Shown piece after piece: positions 38,060-46,684 of a stretch of 64,000 nucleotides of DNA. The notes beneath the pieces are model-generated. The model was not told the DNA's origin, searched no databases, and saw only the letters and a list, made by a program, of their open reading frames with translations. The position numbers and the translations under genes are program-made. Location: assembly GCA_025928335.1 (NCBI GenBank), contig JAICJQ010000005.1, forward strand, positions 1-64,000, given 5' to 3'. The stretch is from Gemmatimonadaceae bacterium. GTDB taxonomy: Bacteria > Gemmatimonadota > Gemmatimonadetes > Gemmatimonadales > Gemmatimonadaceae. Position 1 is the stretch's first letter. Each line of letters starts with the position of its first letter.

Positions 38060-39345
38060 TTCGGAAGTCCGATGTTGACCTGCGGAACGTACGTAATCCG
38101 GAGCTTCGGCTGGACCGCCGTGGGCGCTTGCGTCGAGAAGAAATTGATCTGGGCGGGAAGTTGCGCCTCGGAACCACTGAGCATGCCGATGGCGTTCGGG
38201 CTGATTTCTTCCGTCGTGTTGTGCCAGGTACGCACCAACCCGACAATCTGGAACGCCCGAATACCACTGTCGCCCGGCGCCATGCGCAGCGAGTCGAGTC
38301 CCAGGAATCCGGCGCCGCTGACGAAGCGCAGAAGCGTCCCGGCATCGGTCACCACCGGCGACGCGAGGATGGCCACCGGGAACACCCAGACCGAATCCTT
38401 CGGATTCACGCCTCGATTCGGCGTTTGTGTGAGCAAGAGCGACGCGCGAACGATCGTCGTCGAATCGAGAATTCTGTTCGGGATGTTGAACCGAAACAGC
38501 GTGCGTCGCGACGGAAGGCCACCCACGCCCAGTTGAGTCACCGGCGTCGTGGTGTTCCCCTGCAAGACGATCGTGAAGTCGGCGAGCGGCCCGGAAACGA
38601 AGTTCTCGTTCGGGGGTGTGTTCGAGAGCGGCTGAATCGAGAGCGGACGGACGGCCGTGTCGGGCGAAACCTTGAGGCGCAGTGTCGCCGGGTTGCCGTT
38701 CAGCGTCGTGCCGATACGGATGTCGAAGCCCTGCGCCGAAACGAGTCGAAGCCCGATCCGAAGGTGCGTGCCGTTGTTGATGCGATCGAGGATCGTATCC
38801 GGCGAGATCGGAATCTTCAGCGTGTCGAGGATCGACTCGGGAGCGAAGGTCTTCGCCCCAAGCAGTCGGCTCGGCCGGAAGAGCGGAGCAAGCGCCGCGA
38901 CGGCCGTATCGCTCGCCGTCGTATCGACATTGTACGCTTCGAGGGTGATCGGACCGCTGGGCCGATGCAGGCTGTCGGCTCGGTCGATCGGCAGCACGAG
39001 TTGGGCCGTATCGATTCGCGAAATGGTACTGTCGATCGCGTTGGCGGCGGTGAACGTGTTCTGGAGGGTGTCGAAACGAATGATCGCGCGCGTCTGCACC
39101 GTGTCGTGGTGCGACGAGAGCATCAAAAAGGTCTCCGACCCGATCGGCGGAATTCCGAGCACGGTTGTGTCGCTCGCGATCGCGTCGAGCACCGTGTCTT
39201 TGAGATTGATCTCTTGCGCCGGGCAGAGCAGAGGGCAGGACTTGCCGGCATCCAGCTGTTCACTGCACGCCGCGATGGCGAAGGTCGCAATCACCGCGAC
39301 CATCGTCAGGGCAGACTTCCGATTCAAGACAGACTCTCCGTTCAT
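38056..39345 (-). CDS. Predicted lipoprotein, two-lobed beta-sandwich type
   Basis: 429 residues. Signal peptide ends in a lipobox (FAIAAC, Cys near residue 27). The mature part has two similar lobes: RAIIRFDTL...RIDTAQLVLPID near 90-130 and RTLFRFNIPN...RASLLLTQTPN near 285-320, reminiscent of DNRLRE/DUF4270-like jelly-roll surface proteins (inferred from motif pattern). Its end overlaps the barrel-protein gene; its start overlaps the cdd stop (ATGA). Function unknown. Confidence 0.7.
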   Translation of the reverse strand: MNGESVLNRKSALTMVAVIATFAIAACSEQLDAGKSCPLLCPAQEINLKDTVLDAIASDTTVLGIPPIGSETFLMLSSHHDTVQTRAIIRFDTLQNTFTAANAIDSTISRIDTAQLVLPIDRADSLHRPSGPITLEAYNVDTTASDTAVAALAPLFRPSRLLGAKTFAPESILDTLKIPISPDTILDRINNGTHLRIGLRLVSAQGFDIRIGTTLNGNPATLRLKVSPDTAVRPLSIQPLSNTPPNENFVSGPLADFTIVLQGNTTTPVTQLGVGGLPSRRTLFRFNIPNRILDSTTIVRASLLLTQTPNRGVNPKDSVWVFPVAILASPVVTDAGTLLRFVSGAGFLGLDSLRMAPGDSGIRAFQIVGLVRTWHNTTEEISPNAIGMLSGSEAQLPAQINFFSTQAPTAVQPKLRITYVPQVNIGLPK

Positions 39346-39785
39346 TGCCGGCTCAGGGACTCAGGCGTGAACGCTTGGGGCAGGAGTTCATCGAGCGTCC
39401 ACGTTGCTTCTCGCCCGCCGCGAGTGACGGCGATGACGAGCATGTGAGGAGAAAACTCCTCTAAGACTTGGCGGCACATGCCGCAGGGGGGGGTGGGTTC
39501 GTCGGCTTCCGTCGCCACCACGATGACGTCGAACCCGCGATTTCCACGCGCTACCGCGGCGGCTACCGCACTCCGTTCCGCACAAATTCCCGCCGGGAAC
39601 GCGGCGTTTTCTACGTTGCAGCCTTCAACGATGCTGCCATCCGTCGCCAGCAGCGCGGCGCCGACGCGAAACTTCGAATACGGCGCGTAGGCGCGGTCCA
39701 TCGCGGCGAACGCGCGCTCGCGCAAGACCGTCCGTGTGCGTTCATCGCCGGGAAAATCCACTCCCGGCCTTTGTTCGACGGTCAT
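39342..39785 (-). CDS. cdd: Cytidine deaminase
   Basis: Deaminates cytidine and deoxycytidine, 147 residues, homotetrameric type. Zinc and catalytic motif CAERSA and PCGMCRQ, preceded by YAPYSKFRVGAALLA and GCNVENAAFPAGI. Start directly follows the deoB stop (TAAATG). Forms a salvage pair with deoB. Confidence 0.96.
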   Translation of the reverse strand: MTVEQRPGVDFPGDERTRTVLRERAFAAMDRAYAPYSKFRVGAALLATDGSIVEGCNVENAAFPAGICAERSAVAAAVARGNRGFDVIVVATEADEPTPPCGMCRQVLEEFSPHMLVIAVTRGGREATWTLDELLPQAFTPESLSRQ

Positions 39786-40955
39786 TTAACCGGCGATCAA
39801 CTGGCCGAGGAACGACTGACCGCGGCCGCGGAAGCTCACACCGAGCCATTCCGCCACCGTGGCGCCGAGGTCCGAGAACGTTTCGCGGCGACCGAGCGAT
39901 GCTGGACGAACGGCCGGCCCGAGAGCCAGGAGAGGCACATTTTCACGGGCGTGATCGGTCGACGGGGTCGTCGGGTCGTTGCCGTGATCGGCGGTGATGA
40001 AGAGCAGATCGTCCTCGCGTAGCAAAGCCAGCAGTTCCGGGAGGGCCGCGTCAAACTCGCGGAGTGCCCCGTAGAACCCCGAAGTGTCGTTCCTGTGCCC
40101 GAAAGCTTGGTCGAAATCTACCAAGTTCGTGAAAAGTAACCCACTTACCTCGCTATCCAGCCAATCGCTCACCGCCGCGATCCCCTCGGCGTTGTTGGCG
40201 GTGTGACGCGACGCGATCGCGCGACCCGCAAAGAGGTCGTCGACCTTACCAACTCCTGAACGAGGGATTCCGCCAGCAGCCAGCGCGTCGAGCAGTGTTT
40301 CGCCGGGCGGCGCGATGGAATAATCGCGCCGGTTCTTCGTGCGGGTGTAGGAATTCGGCGCTCCGATAAACGGACGGGCAATGACGCGAGAAACATCGTG
40401 CGGAGCCACGAGCAGCCGCCGAGCGGTCTCGCAGGCCGCGTATAGCTCGTTCAACGCGACCACGTGTTCGTGCGCGGCGATCTGAAAAACCGAATCCGCC
40501 GACGTGTAGAGAATCCACGCGCCGGTGCGCTGATGTTCCGGCCCAAACCTGTCGATGACGACGGTCCCGCTTCCGACAACGTTTCCGATGACCGGCCGAC
40601 CCGTCGCTCGAGCGAATTCGTCGACGACCTCCCGAGGGAATCCGTTTGGGTACGTGGGAAACGGCCGAGACAAATGAAGTCCAGCGATCTCCCAGTGGCC
40701 CGTCGTGCTGTCCTTGCCGGCGGAGCGCGGCTGCATCAAACCCCACGCGCCGATCGGTGGCTTCGCGGGTGCGACGCCGTCGAGTGGGGCGATGTTCCCG
40801 AGACCAGCGCGCTGCAACGTCGGCAGCGTCATTCCGCCGACGACCCGCGCGAGGTTGCCGAGCGTGTTGCTGCCTGCATCGCCGTACGAGGCCGCATCCT
40901 CCGCCTCACCGATACCGACGCCGTCCAGAACGATGATGGCCGCGCGTCGGCTCAC
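39786..40955 (-). CDS. deoB: Phosphopentomutase
   Basis: Interconverts ribose 1- and 5-phosphate (and deoxy forms), 389 residues, alkaline phosphatase superfamily. Metal-binding IIVLDGVGIGEAEDA at the N terminus, the TGHWE segment KDSTTGHWEIAGL, and LFITADHGNDPTTPSTDHAREN-type region near residue 325. GTG start overlaps the alr stop (GTGA). Confidence 0.95.
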   Translation of the reverse strand: MSRRAAIIVLDGVGIGEAEDAASYGDAGSNTLGNLARVVGGMTLPTLQRAGLGNIAPLDGVAPAKPPIGAWGLMQPRSAGKDSTTGHWEIAGLHLSRPFPTYPNGFPREVVDEFARATGRPVIGNVVGSGTVVIDRFGPEHQRTGAWILYTSADSVFQIAAHEHVVALNELYAACETARRLLVAPHDVSRVIARPFIGAPNSYTRTKNRRDYSIAPPGETLLDALAAGGIPRSGVGKVDDLFAGRAIASRHTANNAEGIAAVSDWLDSEVSGLLFTNLVDFDQAFGHRNDTSGFYGALREFDAALPELLALLREDDLLFITADHGNDPTTPSTDHARENVPLLALGPAVRPASLGRRETFSDLGATVAEWLGVSFRGRGQSFLGQLIAG

Positions 40956-42031
40956 TCGTCTGCCTCGACGTAGCGACGAGGCAGGCGCCCGCGAAGGCCG
41001 GTGAGCACTTCATAGGGGCTGAGCTCACCCAGCCGCGCGACCTCGCTCACGTCGATGCGGTCTTCGCCGTCGGCTCCGATGAGCGTCGCAACATCACCGA
41101 CTTCGCACGGTACGTCCGTCACGTCCACCATCGTCATGTCCATGGTGACCACGCCGACGACGGGGGCTCGCTTTCCACAGATCAGCACTTGCGCGCGATT
41201 GCCCAAGACGCGTCGGTAGCCGTCAGCATATCCGATGGCCAACGTGGCGATTCGGCGACGGCTCGGCGCGCGGAAGGTCGCGCCGTAACTCACGCCCTCG
41301 CCCGCGTCGATGAATCGCGTCTCGACGATGCGCGCGCGCACCGACACGACCGACTCCGGTTGGATTTGCGGGGCGTTCCCGCTACCGACGCCGTACAGAA
41401 AAATCCCCGGCCGCGCGATCGACCAGCGCGACGGACCCCGATGTTCGACCGCCGGACTGTTCTCGGCGTGCACGAGCGACGGCCGAAATGGGAGACGCGC
41501 CAGCGCCTCGTCGAATCGACGTTCTTGCTCGATCCTCGATTCGTCACTTCGCTCGGCGGAGTGAAAATGCGTGAAGACCCCTTCGGGCGGATGGACGGCC
41601 AACACCTCACGAAGTGAATCAATCGCGTTCCACTGAATGCCGGCGCGGCTCATCCCCGTGTCGATCGCGAGTTGCCATGGAAGTCGCGTCGGCAGCCATT
41701 GTTCGATCGCCGATTTGTCGCCCAACGCGGGCGTCAACCGCGCACGAACGGCCGCATCGAAATCGCCAGGGAGCAATGGGGTGAACACGACGATCGGACG
41801 AGTTATCGAGACCGCGCGGAGTTCTTCGGCTTCGATCGTCGTCGCAACCCCGAAGCCCCAGGGATCGAGCTCGTCGAGCGCCCGCGCGACGCGAACGCCG
41901 CCGAGCCCATAGGCGTCCGCCTTCACCATCGGAAGGATCGGAACGCCGGCGTGCGCGGCGAATGACGTGGCGTTTCGTAACAACGCGCCAAGGTCGACTT
42001 CGACCCAGGCGCGGCGCATCAAGCTATGCAT
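40952..42031 (-). CDS. alr: Alanine racemase
   Basis: PLP enzyme that makes D-alanine for peptidoglycan. About 359 residues from ATG 42031. PLP-lysine in ILPMVKADAYGLGG, catalytic Tyr in GEGVSYGATFRAP, DTGMSRAGIQ. ATG 42031 or ATG 42019 (MRRAWVEVDLGALLRNA) can start it; both lack a Shine-Dalgarno and lie close to the promoter, so translation may be nearly leaderless. Heads the unit alr to miaB. Confidence 0.95.
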   Translation of the reverse strand: MHSLMRRAWVEVDLGALLRNATSFAAHAGVPILPMVKADAYGLGGVRVARALDELDPWGFGVATTIEAEELRAVSITRPIVVFTPLLPGDFDAAVRARLTPALGDKSAIEQWLPTRLPWQLAIDTGMSRAGIQWNAIDSLREVLAVHPPEGVFTHFHSAERSDESRIEQERRFDEALARLPFRPSLVHAENSPAVEHRGPSRWSIARPGIFLYGVGSGNAPQIQPESVVSVRARIVETRFIDAGEGVSYGATFRAPSRRRIATLAIGYADGYRRVLGNRAQVLICGKRAPVVGVVTMDMTMVDVTDVPCEVGDVATLIGADGEDRIDVSEVARLGELSPYEVLTGLRGRLPRRYVEADE

Positions 42032-42059
42032 TGTCCGGACTCGCGAGGCCGGGTAGTAT
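42031..42059 (+). promoter_or_regulatory. Candidate promoter for mazG
   Basis: TTGTCC (42031-42036), a 17-base spacer, then TAGTAT (42054-42059), each with four of six consensus matches. The predicted start would leave a short leader with GAGGAG before the mazG ATG at 42078. Confidence 0.45.
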
Positions 42060-42083
42060 ACCGGACCCGAGGAGCCTATGCAA
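42055..42083 (-). promoter_or_regulatory. Candidate promoter for the alr operon
   Basis: On the minus strand TTGCAT (42083-42078), a 17-base spacer, then TATACT (42060-42055), five of six for the -10. The -35 box overlaps the first two codons of mazG. The -10 box overlaps that of the opposite promoter. Confidence 0.55.
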
Positions 42084-42863
42084 GCCAAACCAACACTTGA
42101 AGATACGATCGCTTTGATGCGCGATCTCCGCGCACGGTGCGAGTGGGATGCCGCTCAGACCCACGAATCCCTCCGGCCATACCTGATCGAGGAAGCGTAC
42201 GAGGTCGACGACGCGATCCGCGGCGCCGACGATGCACGTCTCCGCGAAGAACTCGGCGACCTGTTGCTCCAGGTTCTGTTCCACGCGGTGTTGGCGGAAG
42301 AACGCGGCGCGTTCACGTTGCAGGACGTCGCCGAGGGATTCATTGTGAAAATGAAGGGCCGCCACCCGCACCTCTACGGCGACGGCGTAAAGCAGCCGTG
42401 GGAGCAGATGAAGGCGAAGAAGCGGGAAAGCATCGTCGACGGGTTGCCGGTCGATCTCCCTGCCCTGCACCGCGCGTTTCGCCTTCAGGACCGCGCCGCC
42501 GGCGTCGGCTTCGATTGGCCGGACGTCAATGGGCCGATCGAGAAAGTAGAAGAGGAGTTGGAGGAGGTGCGAGGCGAGCTCGCCGAGCGTCGCGCGGCAC
42601 CGTCAGGCGTCCCACGGTATGACGCAGCCCACGAGCGACTCGAGGGCGAGCTGGGCGACCTGCTGTTCGCCGTCGTGAATTTGTGCCGAAAGGCCGACGT
42701 CCATCCCGCGCTCGCTCTCGACAAAGCCAACCTGAAATTCGCCCGTCGTTTCGCCGGCGTCGAGCGACTCGCCGCCGAGCGGGGACTCAAAGTCGGTGCC
42801 GCGTCACTCGAGGAACTCGATCGCCTCTGGGACGAGGTGAAAGGAGGCGAAACAAGCAACTAG
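42078..42863 (+). CDS. mazG: Nucleoside triphosphate pyrophosphohydrolase MazG
   Basis: Hydrolyses NTPs to NMPs and pyrophosphate; all-alpha NTPase fold; 261 residues with two MazG-like halves. First half CEWDAAQTHESLRPYLIEEA...REELGDLLLQVLFHA with the EExxE and ExxD metal ligands; second half EKVEEELEEVRGEL and LEGELGDLLFAVVNLCRK. ATG 42078 is preceded by GAGGAG at five bases. One of only three plus-strand genes; divergent from alr, convergent with asnS. Confidence 0.94.
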   Translation: MQAKPTLEDTIALMRDLRARCEWDAAQTHESLRPYLIEEAYEVDDAIRGADDARLREELGDLLLQVLFHAVLAEERGAFTLQDVAEGFIVKMKGRHPHLYGDGVKQPWEQMKAKKRESIVDGLPVDLPALHRAFRLQDRAAGVGFDWPDVNGPIEKVEEELEEVRGELAERRAAPSGVPRYDAAHERLEGELGDLLFAVVNLCRKADVHPALALDKANLKFARRFAGVERLAAERGLKVGAASLEELDRLWDEVKGGETSN

Positions 42864-42887
42864 TTCAATCAACTAAGAACTTCTTTG

Positions 42888-43057
42888 ACGCCGTCTCCGC
42901 GCCTTTCCGCCAAATCCGTGCTGTTATCCGTGTCGAAAATGACTTCAGCTCGACGTGAGTAGTGGCGAGTTAAGCCGCTACAACGCCTCCGGCTCCGTCA
43001 ACAGCATTTGGACACTGAGAATTGCACGGATTTGGCAGAAAGGCGCGGAGACGGCGT
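42888..43057. repeat. MITE-like element with 34-bp inverted ends
   Basis: ACGCCGTCTCCGCGCCTTTC begins the left end (42888-42921) and its reverse complement, with one mismatch, forms the right end (43024-43057), around a 102-base centre. The centre has no gene. It sits between convergent mazG and asnS. The arm sequence resembles known dispersed repeats of the type GGCGCGGAGACG. Confidence 0.88.
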
Positions 43058-43071
43058 GACCGGTCAACGGC

Positions 43072-43115
43072 AGGAAAAGGAAAGGGGATGCCTCGGCATC
43101 CCGTTTCTTTTTCTC
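43072..43115. terminator. Bidirectional terminator between mazG and asnS
   Basis: The stem GGGATGCC (43085-43092) and GGCATCCC (43095-43102) is followed on the plus strand by GTTTCTTTTTCTC and, read on the minus strand, by CTTTCCTTTTCC. It can end both convergent transcripts. Confidence 0.85.
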
Positions 43116-43127
43116 TGCCTGCGGTGA

Positions 43128-44429
43128 CTACGGTTTCAATCGATGCATCATCCTGGGGAACGCGATCACCTCGCGGATGTGCGGCAGGCCGCAGATCCAG
43201 GCGACCGTGCGCTCGAGGCCGAGGCCGAAACCGGAATGCACGAAGGTTCCGTACTTTCGCAAATCCAAATACCAGCCATACGCGTCGACGGGGAGGCCTT
43301 CCTCGTTGATGCGATGAAGCAGTCGATCGTAGTCGTCTTCGCGCTGTGAGCCGCCGATGATCTCGCCGTAGCCTTCCGGCGCGAGGCAATCGTCGCAGAG
43401 GACGGTCCGCGGGTCCTCCGGATTCTCCTTCATGTAGAACGCTTTTGCTTCCTTGGGATAATTCATCACGAAGACGGGGCGGTCGTACTCCGAGACGAGC
43501 AGCGCTTCGTCTTCGGCGCCAAGGTCGTCGCCCCAGGTGATGCTGCTGCCCCGCTTCTGGAGGATCTCGACCGCCTCCGTGTAATTCACGCGGTGAAATG
43601 GCGGCTTCACGCGCTCGAGCGGCGCGGTGTCGCGCTCGAGCTCACGCAGTTCGGCGGCGCGACGCTCCAGACAGCGCTCGACGAGGTACGACACGAAGTC
43701 TTCCTGGAGCCGCATGTTGTCCGCCGAGTCGTTCCACGCGACCTCCGGTTCGATCATCCAGAACTCGGTCAGGTGGCGGCGCGTCTTCGACTTCTCGGCG
43801 CGGAACGTCGGACCGAAGGTGTAGATGCTCCCGAACGCGGCCGCCGCGGCTTCGCCGTAGAGCTGACCAGTCTGCGCGAGGTAGGCATTTCCTTCGTCGA
43901 AATATTCCGTCGAAAAGAGGCCACTCCGTTCGCCGATCGCCGCGGTGAGGATCGGCGTATCGATCCGCAGGAAGCCGCGCGCATAGAAGAAATCGTGAAT
44001 CGCCTGTTCGATCTCGTTCCGGATCGAGAAGATGGCGCGGACCCGATTGCTGCGAAGCCAGAAATGCCGGTTGTCGAGCAGGAAGTCGATTCCGTGCTCC
44101 TTCGGCTGAATCGGGTAGTCAATCGGGCTCGGTCCGATGATGGTGAGGCCGGTCACACCGAGTTCGTGACTTCCGGGGGCGCGCGGTTCAGCGCGCACCT
44201 CGCCAGTTACATGCACGGACGTCTCGAGCGTGAGATCTTTGAAACGCTCCCAGACCTCCGGCGGAAGCTGCGTCTTCACGAACACAGCTTGGACGATTCC
44301 CGTCCCGTCACGGATTACGGCAAACGCAACCTTGCCGGAGGAGCGGACATGGGTCACCCACCCGCGGACGGTGATGGTTTTTCCAACATGTTGGGAAAGG
44401 TCGACAATGCGCGGCGTTGGGTCGGCCAT
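43128..44429 (-). CDS. asnS: Asparaginyl-tRNA synthetase
   Basis: Class II synthetase charging tRNA(Asn), 433 residues. N-terminal OB fold (ITVRGWVTHVRSSGKVAFAVIRDG) and the catalytic core: motif 2 FGPTFRAEKSKTRRHLTEFWMIE, and motif 3 GFGLGLERTVAWICGL. AsnRS rather than AspRS is indicated by the single short OB domain and IIGGSQREDDYDRL. ATG 44429 starts the OB fold; upstream in-frame sequence is basic and non-homologous. Divergent from the histidine kinase across 162 bases. Confidence 0.94.
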   Translation of the reverse strand: MADPTPRIVDLSQHVGKTITVRGWVTHVRSSGKVAFAVIRDGTGIVQAVFVKTQLPPEVWERFKDLTLETSVHVTGEVRAEPRAPGSHELGVTGLTIIGPSPIDYPIQPKEHGIDFLLDNRHFWLRSNRVRAIFSIRNEIEQAIHDFFYARGFLRIDTPILTAAIGERSGLFSTEYFDEGNAYLAQTGQLYGEAAAAAFGSIYTFGPTFRAEKSKTRRHLTEFWMIEPEVAWNDSADNMRLQEDFVSYLVERCLERRAAELRELERDTAPLERVKPPFHRVNYTEAVEILQKRGSSITWGDDLGAEDEALLVSEYDRPVFVMNYPKEAKAFYMKENPEDPRTVLCDDCLAPEGYGEIIGGSQREDDYDRLLHRINEEGLPVDAYGWYLDLRKYGTFVHSGFGLGLERTVAWICGLPHIREVIAFPRMMHRLKP

Positions 44430-44591
44430 GTGCGTGGCGCGCGTGGAAGGCGTGTAAATGTGATTGGCGTGACGAGCCTTAACGCTATCGCTGCCGTTAG
44501 ACTCCTGGTACCCCTCAGCCCGACGCCGGCGTCTCGGCGTCGTCCTTGCATCGGTAAATCGCACACCCTGAACGCTTCGCACCCCCCAGCG

Positions 44592-46082
44592 ATGACCCTG
44601 CGCTCGAGGCTCGTCATTGGTCTCGTCACCATTGCGATCATCCTCGTCGGTCCGCTCGTCTTTGCGGTGTCTTCGCTCTTTCGGCTGCGGACGGACGCGC
44701 TGCAGCTCCGCGAGACGGAGATCGCCGCGCTGATGGTCCTTGGCCGTCTTCGCGACGGTCTGAACGACCTTCGACGCGAGGAGCTCGCGCTGCTCTTTTC
44801 GCGTGACGTCGCGTCAAGCGCCGCCATGGACCGCGAGTTGTTCCACGCCGCGCGCCTGGCCGACACCCTGGCCCATTACAACCTGCCCAGCTTCGCCTCC
44901 GATATCTCGACGTCGATTCAGCTGATCAGCGCCGCCGCGCCGTCGGAGTACCATGCCGCACTGGACGACCAGACGGCGCTGGCGGACTCGCTATCGGCTC
45001 ACGCTTTCGTTCCCGCGCTCAATCGCGCTGACTCGGTCGTCCGCGCCGCGGAGCAGAAGGTTCGCCAGCGGACGTCGCAGCGCGTCGAGGATGAAACCAC
45101 ACGCATCGCGTACATCACGTCGGGATCGTTCGGTGCGCTCTTGCTGGCCATCGCGATCGCGGCGGTGATCTCGATCTGGCTGACCCGCACGATCAGCCGT
45201 CCGATCTTCGAGCTGCGCTCGGGAATGCGTGCCGTGGCCGACGGAGATCTCACGTATCGGCTCAAGGCCACCGAGTCACGAACCGACGAATTCGGGCAGC
45301 TCGCCGCCAGCTTCGACGAGATGACTCGGCAACTCGCCGAGTTGGACAAATTGAAGGCGGAATTCGTGTCGGTGGCGTCACACGAGCTCAAAACGCCGAT
45401 CAATGTGATGATCGGCTATCTCCAGTTGCTCGAGGAAGGAGTGTACGGTCGCGTCGACGCGAAGCAAAAAGAGGTTCACCGAACACTCACGACCCAGGCG
45501 AACGTCTTGCTCAGACTGGTCAAACAGCTCCTCGACGTGAGCCGCTTCGAGGCCGGCGGCGGACGCCTCGAACCTCGCGCCACTTCGTTGAATCGACTGG
45601 TCACGGATCTCGAGCGGGCGTTCCACGTGCTCGCCGTTCAGCGCGAGATCGACTTCCGCGTCGAACGCGAGGCCGACCTGCCCGACGAGGTCTTCTGGGA
45701 CGCTGATCGCATCAACGAAGTCTTGGGAAACCTGTTGTCAAATGCCTTCAAGTTCACCCCGCACGGCGGAACGGTCGAGCTGAACATCGAGCCGATGGAC
45801 GACGATGCCGTTCTGATGCGCGTCCACGATACCGGGGCAGGAATTCCTCCCGAGCAGCTTCCGCGCATCTTCGAAAAATTCTATCAGGCCGACAACCAGC
45901 GATCTGCTCGGGCCGCCGGGTCCGGCTTGGGACTTGCCATCGCCAAGCAGATTGTGGAGGCCCACGGAGGGTCGATCTTGTGCGAGAGCACGCCTGGGGT
46001 CGGTACCACGTTTTCTATCGCCCTGCCTGTCAGGGTCAGCGGGCGACATCCCGCGCAGCGTCCCCAGCCCGTTCCGGTGTGA
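44592..46082 (+). CDS. Membrane sensor histidine kinase with HAMP domain
   Basis: 496 residues. Membrane segments near 7-30 and 178-198 enclose a helical periplasmic domain of about 150 residues. HAMP follows (ISRPIFELRSGMRAVADGDL), then HisKA with His264 in FVSVASHELKTPINV, and the ATPase domain: NLLSNAFKFTPHGG, VHDTGAGIPPEQLPRIFEKF, and GSGLGLAIAKQIVEAHGG. The domain order is that of GlrK/QseE-like kinases. No response regulator is next to it. The stop overlaps the lipoprotein start (GTGA). Confidence 0.93.
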   Translation: MTLRSRLVIGLVTIAIILVGPLVFAVSSLFRLRTDALQLRETEIAALMVLGRLRDGLNDLRREELALLFSRDVASSAAMDRELFHAARLADTLAHYNLPSFASDISTSIQLISAAAPSEYHAALDDQTALADSLSAHAFVPALNRADSVVRAAEQKVRQRTSQRVEDETTRIAYITSGSFGALLLAIAIAAVISIWLTRTISRPIFELRSGMRAVADGDLTYRLKATESRTDEFGQLAASFDEMTRQLAELDKLKAEFVSVASHELKTPINVMIGYLQLLEEGVYGRVDAKQKEVHRTLTTQANVLLRLVKQLLDVSRFEAGGGRLEPRATSLNRLVTDLERAFHVLAVQREIDFRVEREADLPDEVFWDADRINEVLGNLLSNAFKFTPHGGTVELNIEPMDDDAVLMRVHDTGAGIPPEQLPRIFEKFYQADNQRSARAAGSGLGLAIAKQIVEAHGGSILCESTPGVGTTFSIALPVRVSGRHPAQRPQPVPV

Positions 46083-46675
46083 GGCGCGGCATCGGCGTGC
46101 GCGCCCTGCTCGTCGTCGCCGCCCTCATGTCGGGCGGCTGTTCTCAGGTCCTGCACCCCAACCCCGCGCCCGTCGCGGACCGCGAATGGCCGCGCACATT
46201 GGCGACCGCCCAGGAACGAGCCGGCCGCGGGGAGTTCGACGCCGCCGACAGTCTACTCGGCCAATTTGCGCGGCGGCATCAGGGGAGCCATGAAGCCGGC
46301 GAAGCGGGATTCTGGCAAGCGATGTTTCGTCTCGATCCGAGCAATCGCAACGGCTCCCTAGCCGTCGGACTGGCGACGCTCGACGCCTACCTCGCGAATC
46401 CGGGACCGCACGATCACGCTGCTGAAGCGCTGACCCTGCGTCGCGTTGCAGCCCAGCTGGATGCGGCAAATCGTCTGGCGGCGTCGGCGAGCGTGGCCGT
46501 CCACGAGCCGGCGACGCCACCAAATCGTCCGGCCTCCGACACTCGGCCAGACCAGCGCCCGCCTGACGCCAACGCGGACGCCGAAATAAAGCGGTTGAAG
46601 GACGAGTTGGCGAAGGCGAACGCGGAGCTGGAGCGAATCAAGCGGCGATTGGCGCAGCCGCCTGGAAAGCGGTGA
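46079..46675 (+). CDS. Kinase-linked lipoprotein (QseG/YfhG-like layout)
   Basis: 198 residues from GTG 46079. N-terminal hydrophobic stretch ALLVVAALMSGGC gives a lipoprotein signal with a slightly unusual lipobox. The middle is helical and TPR-like (QERAGRGEFDAADSLLGQFARRH); the end is a charged coiled coil (EIKRLKDELAKANAELERIK). In enterobacteria the GlrK kinase gene is also followed by a lipoprotein (QseG/YfhG) with this build that modulates the kinase; the analogy is inferred from order and layout. Ends nine bases before the convergent recG stop. Confidence 0.75.
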   Translation: MRRGIGVRALLVVAALMSGGCSQVLHPNPAPVADREWPRTLATAQERAGRGEFDAADSLLGQFARRHQGSHEAGEAGFWQAMFRLDPSNRNGSLAVGLATLDAYLANPGPHDHAAEALTLRRVAAQLDAANRLAASASVAVHEPATPPNRPASDTRPDQRPPDANADAEIKRLKDELAKANAELERIKRRLAQPPGKR

Positions 46676-46684
46676 GCCGCCGAT

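Noticed and set aside
44430-44591. Promoter pair in the asnS-kinase gap
   Set aside because: I found no convincing -35/-10 pairs on either strand, so none is annotated.
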